A stretch of 64,000 nucleotides of DNA from CAYJAY01 sp964368445. Its GTDB lineage: Bacteria; Bacillota; Clostridia; Oscillospirales; Ruminococcaceae. Each line of letters begins with the position of its first letter. Positions within the stretch are counted from its first letter, which is position 1. Under the pieces are notes generated by a model, which was not told where the DNA came from, ran no database searches, and was given only the letters and a program-made list of their open reading frames with translations. The stretch covers positions 1-64,000 of the forward strand of contig CAYJAY010000008.1 in NCBI GenBank assembly GCA_964368445.1, given 5' to 3'. Made by a program: the position numbers and the translations under genes. This document shows, in pieces, positions 33,741-42,837 of this stretch.

Positions 33741-35753
33741 ATGCAGACAAACAACAATCGAAATAACAGAGGTGTGCCGATAATTGTATTTATTGTGTTG
33801 GCGCTCTCGATACTTTTTTTGGTTAACAATTTGGGGGATGAGCCAAGCGAGAAGTATTCTGAAATTGTAACGATGTTTAAAAACGATGAGGTATCCTCGT
33901 TCACGTTTGATTACGACAGCGGAAGACTTTCGTATGAGTTGTTCACCGACGAAGAAGGAGCGACACCACATATATACACAATACCAAGCGTCTATCAATT
34001 TGTGGAAGATGTTTGGGATTCCGTTGAAGTATACAATGATGAAAATCCTGACAATCCAATTGAATATGATATAACAAGAACCTCCGATATATGGAGCATG
34101 ATATTCTCGGTTCTTCCGCTTGTGCTTATGGTTGGAGTTATTATCTTCTTCTATTTCTCGATGATGGGACAAGGCGGCGGAAAGATTGGTTCTGTCGGCA
34201 AGGCAAGAACCAAAAACGCCGCGGAAGAGGGAAGAAAGGCTACGTTTGAAGACGTTGCCGGAGCAGACGAAGAAAAAGAAGAACTAACCGAGATAGTCGA
34301 ATACCTCAAAAATCCGCTTGATTTTGGAACACTTGGAGCAAAAATTCCGAGGGGTGTCTTGCTTGTTGGCCCTCCGGGAACGGGTAAAACTTTGCTTGCA
34401 AGGGCGGTAGCCGGCGAGGCCGGAGTTCCGTTCTATTCGATATCGGGTTCAGACTTTGTTGAGCTTTATGTCGGTGTCGGAGCGTCAAGGGTTCGTGACC
34501 TTTTTGACAAGGCCAAGAAAACAAGACCGTCGATTATCTTTATTGACGAGATCGATGCAGTCGGTCGCCGTAGGGGCGCGGGACTTGGCGGCGGACACGA
34601 CGAACGCGAACAAACGCTAAACCAACTGCTTGTTGAGATGGACGGTTTTTCAACTAACGACGGAGTTATAGTCATGGCGGCAACCAACCGAAACGATATA
34701 CTTGATCCGGCTCTTCTTCGTCCGGGAAGATTTGACCGCGAAGTTTTTGTCGGCTATCCCGACATGAAAGGCAGAGAAGAGATCCTTAAAGTTCATGCGC
34801 GAAATAAACCGCTAGGCCCCGATGTTGACCTCTCGACAATAGCAAAATCGACCCCCGGATTTACCGGAGCGGACCTTGAAAACCTTCTTAACGAAGCGGC
34901 ATTGCTTGCGGCTCGTAAGAAGCGCAAAGCTATTACGGAGCAAGATATCGAAGAAGCTACGATGAAAGTAATCGTAGGACCCGAAAAGAAATCGCGCGTT
35001 GTAACGGAGCACGAAAGAAAACTCACGGCATACCACGAAGCGGGTCACGCAATAGCCCACTATTATTTCACACCGGACAAACCGGTACACCAAATTTCGA
35101 TAATTCCCCGCGGTTCTGCCGGAGGATATACAGTGTCGTTGCCGGTTGAGGACAAACAATATAGAACCAAAAACGAGATGTATAACGAAATTATAACTCT
35201 TCTGGGCGGACGTGTCGCAGAGGCGTTAACGCTTGACGATATCTCGACAGGCGCGTCAAACGACCTACAAAGGGCAACAGCAATCGCTCGGGGTATGGTG
35301 ACGAAATACGGATTTTCTAAAAAACTAGGCCCCGTTGTTTACGGCTCACAAGATGAGGTTTTCCTTGGAAGAGATTTCACACAACAACAAAAAAACTATT
35401 CCGAAAACTTTGCCAACGAGATTGACATCGAGATAAAATCAATCATAGAAGAATGTTTTGATAAATGTGAAGATATCTTGACGCAACATAAAGACAAACT
35501 TGAAGTTGTGACTTCGGCGTTGCTTGAATTTGAAAAGATGGACGGAAACACGTTTAAATCTATAATGGAAAACGACAGCAAGGACGGCGTTGACATTCTT
35601 CTTCCGTTAAAAGCAAAATACGAACAACAAAAAAACACAGAAAAGGAACAGGTTCAAGAGGATAGTCTCGACGAGACATTAAACGAACCAGTCGAAAGCG
35701 AGCAAACAAAGAGCGAACAAACAGAAAACGACCAAACCGAAGACCAACAATAA
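33741..35753 (+). CDS. ftsH: ATP-dependent zinc metalloprotease FtsH
   Basis: A 670-residue membrane AAA+ protease. Two membrane helices (about 11-29 and 117-140) flank an extracytoplasmic domain. The AAA module has Walker A (GPPGTGKT, 210-217), Walker B (IIFIDEIDAVG) and the SRH (RNDILDPALLRPGRFDR). The zinc protease motif is HEAGH (432-436), with the third ligand in the LDDISTGASNDL region. The C-terminus carries an acidic, glutamine/glutamate/threonine-rich tail of about 45 residues. FtsH degrades membrane and regulatory proteins. It closes the tilS-hpt-ftsH cluster and is followed by a strong terminator. Confidence 0.98.
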   Translation: MQTNNNRNNRGVPIIVFIVLALSILFLVNNLGDEPSEKYSEIVTMFKNDEVSSFTFDYDSGRLSYELFTDEEGATPHIYTIPSVYQFVEDVWDSVEVYNDENPDNPIEYDITRTSDIWSMIFSVLPLVLMVGVIIFFYFSMMGQGGGKIGSVGKARTKNAAEEGRKATFEDVAGADEEKEELTEIVEYLKNPLDFGTLGAKIPRGVLLVGPPGTGKTLLARAVAGEAGVPFYSISGSDFVELYVGVGASRVRDLFDKAKKTRPSIIFIDEIDAVGRRRGAGLGGGHDEREQTLNQLLVEMDGFSTNDGVIVMAATNRNDILDPALLRPGRFDREVFVGYPDMKGREEILKVHARNKPLGPDVDLSTIAKSTPGFTGADLENLLNEAALLAARKKRKAITEQDIEEATMKVIVGPEKKSRVVTEHERKLTAYHEAGHAIAHYYFTPDKPVHQISIIPRGSAGGYTVSLPVEDKQYRTKNEMYNEIITLLGGRVAEALTLDDISTGASNDLQRATAIARGMVTKYGFSKKLGPVVYGSQDEVFLGRDFTQQQKNYSENFANEIDIEIKSIIEECFDKCEDILTQHKDKLEVVTSALLEFEKMDGNTFKSIMENDSKDGVDILLPLKAKYEQQKNTEKEQVQEDSLDETLNEPVESEQTKSEQTENDQTEDQQ

Positions 35754-35766
35754 ATTTAATTTTAAT

Positions 35767-35805
35767 AAAACGAGGGAATGTTTTGGCGTTTCCCTCGTTT
35801 TATTT
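35767..35805 (+). terminator. Intrinsic terminator after ftsH
   Basis: A perfect 12-pair stem, AAAACGAGGGAA with TTCCCTCGTTTT, around an 11-base loop, continuing into a T-rich tail. Confidence 0.93.
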
Positions 35806-35852
35806 AATAAAGGTATGTATTTTATCATCAAGAAAGGAATAGAGTATTACTG

Positions 35853-37106
35853 ATGGAAAATTTTTTTACTAAAGCAAAATCTAAAAATTCAACGACGGTT
35901 GCAAATGCCACTAATGTTGTTAATTCTACAATGGTGGACTATACTAAACATAAGCACGAGACCTTTTTACAAGACCCGTTTAACGAGATAGACGGTTTGG
36001 TTCTCGCGCAAGCGAGTTATTTCGACATCAAAGGAATGGTCGGAGAATTTAAAGATGATTTGGAAAAAGAAACTGGTGGTTTAAACAGGATGTTTAAATC
36101 ATGGTGGCAAAATATAAATAATTCTAAGACCCCATTTTCCGCTTTATATAAAGCTGAGAAATTTGATGATATGTTGCTTCATACGTCGTATGAAGTGTCC
36201 AACCGAGAGATTTTATATGCCGTCTGCGCAAGCCCCAGATTTCGAGACGTTTTGATAGACTTTTTTTCGTATAAGCTGGATAAACAAACAGCGGAACAGT
36301 TTTCTGCCGTTACGTTCACCCTGCCGAGCGGTCAAACGGTTGTCGCTTTTCGTGGAACAGACAGCACGGTGGTGGGTTGGAAAGAGGATTTCAACATGAC
36401 ACATCTCCGCGCAGTTCCAAGCCAGCTTTCCGCGACAAGGTATCTTAACGTAGTGGGACGACAAGCAAAAGGCGATATCTATGTGGTTGGACATTCCAAA
36501 GGCGGAAACCTTGCGGTTTATGCGGGGGTTTTTGCGGACAAAGAAGTTCAAGACAAGATAAAAATTATCTATGATTATGACGGGCTTGGATTTATGCCGG
36601 ATACATTTGACGACAAGCAAAAAAACGCCATACAGGACAGAATTATAAAGATAATGCCGGAAGGATCGATAGTTGGGGTCATGCTTGAAAGCATAGGTTC
36701 GATTAAAGTTGTCAAAAGTAACAAAGTCGGGATTATGCAACACGAAGCGGCTTCGTGGGAAGTCGAGGGTAACGAATTTATAAAAAGCGACAGCGTCACA
36801 AATAGGGTTAAATACATTGATAAAACGCTCAACACATTTATAAACAACCTCTCGCCCGAGCAAAGAAAAACTGTTATAGACACAGTTTTTTCGTTGATCG
36901 ATTCGATTAAAGCGGAACGCCTTTCTGACCTTGGGCCGCTTATTTCAAAAGAAAAAGAGACGATTAGAAACTCGATTAAAGACATAGACGAAGAGACCTC
37001 TAAATGTATCAAAGAGGTGTTTAAGTTGTTTTTAAAAACATCGCTATCCTTTGCGTTCGGAAGAGAAGAACAGATAAACAAAGATATTGAAGATTTTGAA
37101 AAATAG
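35853..37106 (+). CDS. DUF2974 (Mbeg1-like) alpha/beta-hydrolase
   Basis: A 417-residue protein of the DUF2974 family, lipase-like alpha/beta hydrolases. The oxyanion strand and loop TVVAFRGTDSTVVGWKEDF and the nucleophile elbow VVGHSKGGNLAVYAG (GxSxG) are clear; the catalytic acid likely lies after IIYDYDGLGF, and a histidine in GIMQHEAASW may finish the triad. There is no signal peptide, so it is cytosolic. Natural substrate is unknown. An AAAGGA precedes the ATG. It is monocistronic between the ftsH terminator and a palindromic element. Confidence 0.85.
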   Translation: MENFFTKAKSKNSTTVANATNVVNSTMVDYTKHKHETFLQDPFNEIDGLVLAQASYFDIKGMVGEFKDDLEKETGGLNRMFKSWWQNINNSKTPFSALYKAEKFDDMLLHTSYEVSNREILYAVCASPRFRDVLIDFFSYKLDKQTAEQFSAVTFTLPSGQTVVAFRGTDSTVVGWKEDFNMTHLRAVPSQLSATRYLNVVGRQAKGDIYVVGHSKGGNLAVYAGVFADKEVQDKIKIIYDYDGLGFMPDTFDDKQKNAIQDRIIKIMPEGSIVGVMLESIGSIKVVKSNKVGIMQHEAASWEVEGNEFIKSDSVTNRVKYIDKTLNTFINNLSPEQRKTVIDTVFSLIDSIKAERLSDLGPLISKEKETIRNSIKDIDEETSKCIKEVFKLFLKTSLSFAFGREEQINKDIEDFEK

Positions 37107-37175
37107 CTGTTTATTTGAAATTTGAAAAAAAGTGATAAATATAATATAATATAAACAATCCTCACCTTCGGTGAT

Positions 37176-37254
37176 GATTTTGGAAATACTTCTTGTCGAA
37201 CTTCGTTCGCCATTTTGCACCGATGGTGCAAAAACCGTAGTATTTCTTGAAATC
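37176..37254. repeat. Nested palindromic element
   Basis: An outer imperfect stem (GATTT-tg-GAAATACT at 37176-37190 with AGTATTTC-ttg-AAATC at 37239-37254) encloses a CGAACTTCGTTCG hairpin and a perfect TTTTGCACC-gat-GGTGCAAAA hairpin (37213-37233). It is about 80 bases, non-coding, and sits between 35853-37106 and the second nifS gene. It resembles a REP/MITE-like mobile palindrome more than a terminator, as no T-tract follows. Confidence 0.6.
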
Positions 37255-37311
37255 AAAGCTACATCTAAATATAATTTAGGTTGATTTTATCTTTTGTGTT
37301 CGGAGAGTTTG

Positions 37312-38436
37312 ATGATATATCTTGACAACGCGGCGACGACAAGGGTTTCAAAACAGGTTTTATTTGAGATAACAAGGGTTCTCGAAGAGGTTTTTGGAAA
37401 CCCCAGTGCGTTATATTCAAAGGGAATTAAGGCGGAACAAGAGCTTTTTTGCGCTAGAAAAACGATATCGGAAACTCTTGGGTGTGAACCGTCGGAACTT
37501 TATTTTACGGCGAGCGGCACCGAAGCCAACAACATTGCGATTCTCGGAGCAGTGGAAGCACGTGCTGCGTGGGCAAACGAGGTTGTTGTGTCGGCGTTTG
37601 AACATCCAAGCGTTCAAAACACCGCAAGAGAACTTAAGGCGAAAGGTTTTTTGGTTCGCGAAGTAAAGCCGAAAAACGGAATAATAGATGTGCAGGAGGT
37701 CGCAAGCCTTGTTAATTCGAAAACTGCGCTTGTGTCGGTCATGCGGGTTAACAATGAAACGGGAGCGATTTCGGACATCGAAACGCTTGCTAAGTTAGTT
37801 AAAGAAACCAACAAACGAACGGCGGTACATTGCGATAATATCCAGGGTTTTTTGAAATGTGACCTGCCTTTAAAAGACAAAAACATCGACAGCGTTTCGA
37901 TAAGCGGCCATAAAGTAGGAGCCCCAAAAGGAATAGGAGCGTTGTATTTAAGAAAAGGTTTTAACATAAAGCCTATAATGTTTGGCGGTGGTCAGGAAAA
38001 AGGAATTAGAAGCGGAACGGAAAACGTTGCGTTTGCGGTTGGGTTTGCGAAAGCGGTTGAGATTTTTGACAGACAAAAATCCTTTGAAAACGCTATAAAG
38101 TTAAAACAGCTTGCGAACGAAAGCCTTGCAAAACTATCCGATGTTAAAATCCATTCTCCAAAACAAAGTTCACCATATATTTTAAACTTTTCGGTGGTTG
38201 GATATAACTCGGAAACACTAATTCACTTTTTGGAACAAAGCGAAATATATGTATCGGGCGGGTCGGCGTGTTCTAAAGGAAAGCGCAGCCACACTTTAAC
38301 CGCGCTTGGAACGCTAGACAAAGAGATAGATTCGGCGCTTAGGGTGAGTTTTTGCGACAAGACGACAACAACCGACGTCGAAAGGCTTGTAGAGGAAATA
38401 AGAAAAGCACAACAAAGTTTGATGAGGAAGAAATAA
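37312..38436 (+). CDS. Cysteine desulfurase dedicated to ThiI (NifZ-like)
   Basis: A 374-residue NifS-family PLP enzyme, paralogous to nifS at 23990-25174. The N-terminus IYLDNAATTRVS, the PLP lysine in SISGHKVGAPKG and the persulfide cysteine in VSGGSACSKGKRSH are present. The ATG at 37312 has GGAGA six bases upstream; the frame extends to 37294 without a ribosome site. It stands eight bases before thiI. In Bacillus subtilis a similar desulfurase (NifZ) supplies sulfur directly to a ThiI that lacks a rhodanese domain, and the same situation holds here, so the function is 4-thiouridine formation. Confidence 0.93.
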   Translation: MIYLDNAATTRVSKQVLFEITRVLEEVFGNPSALYSKGIKAEQELFCARKTISETLGCEPSELYFTASGTEANNIAILGAVEARAAWANEVVVSAFEHPSVQNTARELKAKGFLVREVKPKNGIIDVQEVASLVNSKTALVSVMRVNNETGAISDIETLAKLVKETNKRTAVHCDNIQGFLKCDLPLKDKNIDSVSISGHKVGAPKGIGALYLRKGFNIKPIMFGGGQEKGIRSGTENVAFAVGFAKAVEIFDRQKSFENAIKLKQLANESLAKLSDVKIHSPKQSSPYILNFSVVGYNSETLIHFLEQSEIYVSGGSACSKGKRSHTLTALGTLDKEIDSALRVSFCDKTTTTDVERLVEEIRKAQQSLMRKK

Positions 38437-38443
38437 CATAAAA

Positions 38444-39628
38444 ATGAACGAAATACTTTTAGCGAAATATGGAGAAATCGCCCTTAAAGGATTAAATAAA
38501 AGCAGTTTTGAATCGGCACTTTTAAAGACTATTCGAAAAAGAATGGCGGAATGTGGCGAGTTTAAGGTATACAAAGCTCAATCGACTATATATATAGAAC
38601 CTAAAAATGACGACTGTGATATAGACAAAGCTTGCGAAAATCTCAAAAGAATATTTGGTATATCCGCTATTAATCGCGCGCTTATAGTCGAAAAAGATTT
38701 CGACAAGATCTGCGAAGGCGCCGTTTCATATCTTGCGGACAACCTTAAAAACGCAAAAACGTTTAAAGTTTCGGCAAAACGTGCCGATAAAAAATTTCCG
38801 CTTGACTCGATGGAGCTTGCAAAACGGTTAGGTGGACACATCCTTTCAAAGTTTCCGCATTTAAAAGTATCGGTTAAAGAGCCACAGCTTAACGTTGTTG
38901 TCGAGGTGCGAGATTTTGCCGCATATATACACAGCGGAAAGATAGATGCGGCAGGAGGTATGCCGACAGGAAGTTCGGGACGAGGGATGCTTATGCTGTC
39001 AGGGGGGATAGACAGTCCTGTTGCGGGATACATGATGGCAAAACGTGGACTCGATCTTTGCGGTATACATTTTATGTCGCCGCCCTACACAAGTGAGAGG
39101 GCGTTTCAAAAGGTTAAGACGCTTGCCGGTAAAATATCGCTTTACACAGGTACATTCGCGCTTATTTCTGTACCTTTTACAGAAATTCAACTCGAAATCG
39201 GCAAAAAATGCCCTGAAGAATTGTTTACAATATTAATGAGACGTTCGATGGTCAGAATAGCTAACATAGTTGCCGAAAAAGAGTTTTGCAAAACGGTTAT
39301 AACAGGGGAAAGCCTAGCACAGGTTGCGTCGCAAACCCTTATGGCGATAGCGTGTACAGACGAGGCGGCCAAATTTCCGATTCTTCGTCCGCTAATAGGC
39401 ATGGACAAAACCGAGATAGTAGACATAGCGCGAAAGATAGACACGTTTGAAACGTCTATTCTGCCGTTCGAGGATTGTTGCACCGTGTTCACACCAAAAC
39501 ATCCAAAGACAAAACCTAAACTTCAAGATGTTTTGGAAGCGGAAAAGCTTTATGATTTTGAAACGCTGGAACAAGCGGCAGCTAGCCAGGTTAAAATCGA
39601 CATGTTTCACTTTTCTAATGTAGATTAA
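38444..39628 (+). CDS. thiI: tRNA 4-thiouridine(8) synthase
   Basis: A 394-residue ThiI, which adenylates and thiolates U8 of tRNA and in some bacteria also helps make thiazole. It has an N-terminal ferredoxin-like domain (1-60), a THUMP domain (about 60-165) and a PP-loop ATPase domain with SGGIDS at 186-191 and ITGESLAQVASQTL. The C-terminus ends near CCTVFTPKHPKT without the rhodanese domain seen in Escherichia coli, consistent with the partner desulfurase gene just upstream. It is the standard Firmicutes form. Confidence 0.96.
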   Translation: MNEILLAKYGEIALKGLNKSSFESALLKTIRKRMAECGEFKVYKAQSTIYIEPKNDDCDIDKACENLKRIFGISAINRALIVEKDFDKICEGAVSYLADNLKNAKTFKVSAKRADKKFPLDSMELAKRLGGHILSKFPHLKVSVKEPQLNVVVEVRDFAAYIHSGKIDAAGGMPTGSSGRGMLMLSGGIDSPVAGYMMAKRGLDLCGIHFMSPPYTSERAFQKVKTLAGKISLYTGTFALISVPFTEIQLEIGKKCPEELFTILMRRSMVRIANIVAEKEFCKTVITGESLAQVASQTLMAIACTDEAAKFPILRPLIGMDKTEIVDIARKIDTFETSILPFEDCCTVFTPKHPKTKPKLQDVLEAEKLYDFETLEQAAASQVKIDMFHFSNVD

Positions 39629-39654
39629 GATATAACGGCAAAGGAATTAGTTTT

Positions 39655-42600
39655 ATGAGAGCAGAGATAATTTCGGTAGGTAACGAGCTTTTAAAGGGTT
39701 ACACTCAAAACACAAACGCAACTTTTTTATCCAAACGTCTGTCGGATATGGGGTTCGAGGTACACCGACATTCGGCGGTGTTAGATAGCCGCGAGGATAT
39801 CCATGAAGCTGTGGGGCTTGCGGTTGGAAGAAGCCACATAATTATCTTCACGGGGGGACTAGGTCCTACCGACGACGACATGACAAAAGAATCGGTGGCC
39901 GAAGTTTTGGGTCTTCAACTTATACATAACGAAGCGATTGCAAAAGCGATTGCGGATTACTTTAATTCGCGCGGCGCAAAGATGACCGACAACAACTTAA
40001 AACAAGCGATGATTATAGAAGGAAGCGAACCGGTTTTTAATGCACACGGAACAGCTCCCGGAATTTTCTTGCGTCGCGGAAACCAAGCTATTATTCTTAT
40101 GCCGGGGCCACCAAACGAACTTGAACCGATGTTTGACAACGAGGTAGCTCCACAGCTTGAACTGTTTATCGAAGAGCGAGTAGCCTCGCGTGAACTTCGT
40201 ATCTTTGGTATCGGCGAATCTGCGCTTGAAGAGAAAATCAAACATCTTTTATACGCCGAAAACCCAAGGGCGGCTTTGTATGCCGGCACGGGAGAGGTTA
40301 GCGTTCGCATCTCGGCATATGCCGACGAGATAGCGATAGCCCAGCTTATGTGTAACGAACATGCGCAAAAAATCCGCAATATTGTAGGTGAACATATATA
40401 TTCGGACGACGGAAGCAAGATGAACAAAGCGGTGGTTGAAACGCTTAAACGCGTTGGTGCTAAAGTTGCGGTTGCCGAAAGTTGCACAGGCGGACTTTTG
40501 GCGTCGGAACTCACCGAAATTGCTGGAGTGTCCGATGTGTTTGAATTTGGCGTAGTGTCATATGCCGATTGGGTTAAACATATGATGCTTGACGTCGAAC
40601 GTTCGATACTTTCCGACTATAGCGCTGTAAGTTCGGTGACGGCGGCAGAGATGGCAAAAGGCGCGATGAAAAACGCAAAATCCGACATAGGCGTTGGAAT
40701 AACGGGACTTGCAGGCCCTACTGCCTCGGGATATTTTAACAAAACTATCGGCACGGTTTACATTGCAATCTGCGACCACGACGGGGTTGTTGTCAAAGAG
40801 TTTAGATTCGGGACAGCAAGAACAAGGGAATTTGTACGCGAGATGGCGGTTAAAAGCGCTCTTGACATGTTAAGACGTTTTGTCACAAATCTCGAGGTAG
40901 AAGGCTCGAGAGAATTTAGGCTAGGAGAGATAGCCGACCTTGACAACCCGGGACGACCGAAACTTAAAGTAAGTTCAAAAACCACAAGGGCTTTTGTTTC
41001 TGTGGTCGCAATAGCTGTTGCGGCGGGGTCGCTTTATTTTGGTGGCTCGTCTGCTTATGACTATTTCAGAGGGAGCGTTTACAATTCGGTCGAGGTTACA
41101 TATAACGAAGCGGCACAAAACAACAACACGGTGCAAGGGTTAACACAACTTAAACAGACTAACCAAGACACGGTAGGTTGGCTTAAACTCGGCGATGAAA
41201 CGATTAACACCGTTGTCGTGTCCGCCACCGATAATGAATATTATTTTGAACACGATTTTGGAAAATCGCGAAACAACCTTGGATGTCCGTTTTTGGATAG
41301 CGGTATAACAAACCCGGATATAGCAGACAACAATGTTATATACGGGACAAGCGTAAACGAGAGCTTGATGTTTGGGCCTTTGCTCGAGATGACCGACCGT
41401 GAATATGCGACAGAAAACATGATTGTCGATTTTGAGACATTAAACGGAGAAACACAGTATAAAGTTGTGTCTGTTTACTATGCAAACACAAACGAGGCTT
41501 TGGGCGAGGTTCAAAATTTTGCGAAATCTGATTTTGAAGACAACAATGAACTATCCGACTTTGTAGTGGATTTTAAGATGAGATCACTTTTAAACATAGA
41601 AGTAGACATTCAAACGGGGGACAGGTTTTTGACGTTTGCAACCCCTGTCGACAACTGGGACGGCGCGTATTTTGTAGTTGTAGCACGTGCAGTTCGCCCC
41701 GGCGAGGTCGTTTTGGTTATGCCGGACGCGATTCAACGAAACGCCGCGCCGCTTTACCCCGACGAATGGCACAGGATAAACGAGACTACATCGGCGGTTA
41801 ACGTGCCGATTGAACAGGATAAATGGAGAAACTGGTTGGCGCAAAACGACCCCAACTTCTCGGTCACGGTGGAGTTTTCCGAGATGCCGTTGATAGATTC
41901 CCCGAATCCGCTTGAGTCAAACGTTCCGAACTATCTTGAACAAGGAACCGTTCCCGCTCAAACCTCACAGTCGTTTAACAACGCAACGTCCACCACGATC
42001 TCGATTACCAACAGCCTAACGGGCGAAGTTGTGACCAACACGCCGCTCGAGATTGTAAGCATGATTGTTGAAGCCGAGATTGGCTCAGCCCTTTCGGTCG
42101 AGGCGATTAAGGCACAAGCAGTCGCGACAACGACATACCTTAAATATATGTTAAGAACCGAAACCGCGCCGTCGTTCCCGGCGGAAGAGGCGTCGAATAC
42201 CGTTCGCGAAAACGTTGAAGAGGTTATCGATACCGCGATGTATTTTAACGGAAACATAATCTTCTCGCCTTATTGCGCTTTGGTAGCGCAGGGGACACAG
42301 TATGCAACCAATGTGTTTGGAATCGACCTTCCGTTTTTAAGCGAAACAGAGAGCGCCCACGACACGTTGTCACAGTCGTTCAACTATCAGTATACCTTTA
42401 CGGTAGACCAGATGAGGGCAACCCTTGAACAGGAGTTTAACGTGACGTTGTCGGAAGATCCGTCAAAATGGATACAGTTTGTTTCGCTCAACCCCTATGG
42501 ATATGTTAACCGAGCCTCGATAGACGGCGTAGTCAACATTTCGGGAACCGAACTAAGAGAAGCCCTTGACCTTCGTTCAAGCGCAATAGAGTTTGTGTAT

Positions 42601-42765
42601 GACGCCGCAACATCTAGCTTCAACTTGACGACGGCGGGCTATGGACACGGCGTAGGAATGAGCCAATACGGAGCGCACTACTACGCACAAGTAGAGGATT
42701 GGGATTATATAGACATTCTCGAACACTACTATCTTGGCATCGAGCTTGGCGGAGCCGAGTGGTAG
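39655..42765 (+). CDS. CinA - pseudo-sortase B - SpoIID fusion protein
   Basis: A continuous 1036-residue frame combines three units that are normally separate. Residues 1-412 are a full CinA: the MoCF-like domain (TGGLGPTDDD, 66-75) and the PncC nicotinamide-nucleotide amidase domain (AESCTGG, 274-280; GITGLAGPT). A membrane helix follows at about 446-464. Residues about 490-690 match a class B sortase fold (DTVGWLKL; EYYFEHDFG; NVIYGT; FLTFATPVD; YFVVVARAV), but the catalytic histidine is T565 (IYGT instead of YGH), the cysteine is P664 (TFATP instead of TLSTC), and the arginine position reads Y672. Residues about 795-1036 are a SpoIID/LytB lytic transglycosylase domain with E808 (EAEIG), AIKAQAVA and GYGHGVGMSQYG (995-1006). 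CinA would be cytosolic and SpoIID outside. AAAGGA precedes the ATG. Confidence 0.9.
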   Translation: MRAEIISVGNELLKGYTQNTNATFLSKRLSDMGFEVHRHSAVLDSREDIHEAVGLAVGRSHIIIFTGGLGPTDDDMTKESVAEVLGLQLIHNEAIAKAIADYFNSRGAKMTDNNLKQAMIIEGSEPVFNAHGTAPGIFLRRGNQAIILMPGPPNELEPMFDNEVAPQLELFIEERVASRELRIFGIGESALEEKIKHLLYAENPRAALYAGTGEVSVRISAYADEIAIAQLMCNEHAQKIRNIVGEHIYSDDGSKMNKAVVETLKRVGAKVAVAESCTGGLLASELTEIAGVSDVFEFGVVSYADWVKHMMLDVERSILSDYSAVSSVTAAEMAKGAMKNAKSDIGVGITGLAGPTASGYFNKTIGTVYIAICDHDGVVVKEFRFGTARTREFVREMAVKSALDMLRRFVTNLEVEGSREFRLGEIADLDNPGRPKLKVSSKTTRAFVSVVAIAVAAGSLYFGGSSAYDYFRGSVYNSVEVTYNEAAQNNNTVQGLTQLKQTNQDTVGWLKLGDETINTVVVSATDNEYYFEHDFGKSRNNLGCPFLDSGITNPDIADNNVIYGTSVNESLMFGPLLEMTDREYATENMIVDFETLNGETQYKVVSVYYANTNEALGEVQNFAKSDFEDNNELSDFVVDFKMRSLLNIEVDIQTGDRFLTFATPVDNWDGAYFVVVARAVRPGEVVLVMPDAIQRNAAPLYPDEWHRINETTSAVNVPIEQDKWRNWLAQNDPNFSVTVEFSEMPLIDSPNPLESNVPNYLEQGTVPAQTSQSFNNATSTTISITNSLTGEVVTNTPLEIVSMIVEAEIGSALSVEAIKAQAVATTTYLKYMLRTETAPSFPAEEASNTVRENVEEVIDTAMYFNGNIIFSPYCALVAQGTQYATNVFGIDLPFLSETESAHDTLSQSFNYQYTFTVDQMRATLEQEFNVTLSEDPSKWIQFVSLNPYGYVNRASIDGVVNISGTELREALDLRSSAIEFVYDAATSSFNLTTAGYGHGVGMSQYGAHYYAQVEDWDYIDILEHYYLGIELGGAEW

Positions 42766-42837
42766 AAAAAAATTAATAAACAGTTTGTTTATAGATAAAT
42801 ATTTTATGCTAAACTAAAGTTACAGTTAAAGGAAGAT

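Noticed and set aside
38999..39236. Frames inside thiI on both strands
   Set aside because: thiI has an intact PP-loop across the same DNA; the frames have no family resemblance.
42000..42765. Reading the C-terminal part of the fusion as a separate spoIID gene
   Set aside because: No in-frame start with a ribosome site or stop separates it; the frame is open from 39655.
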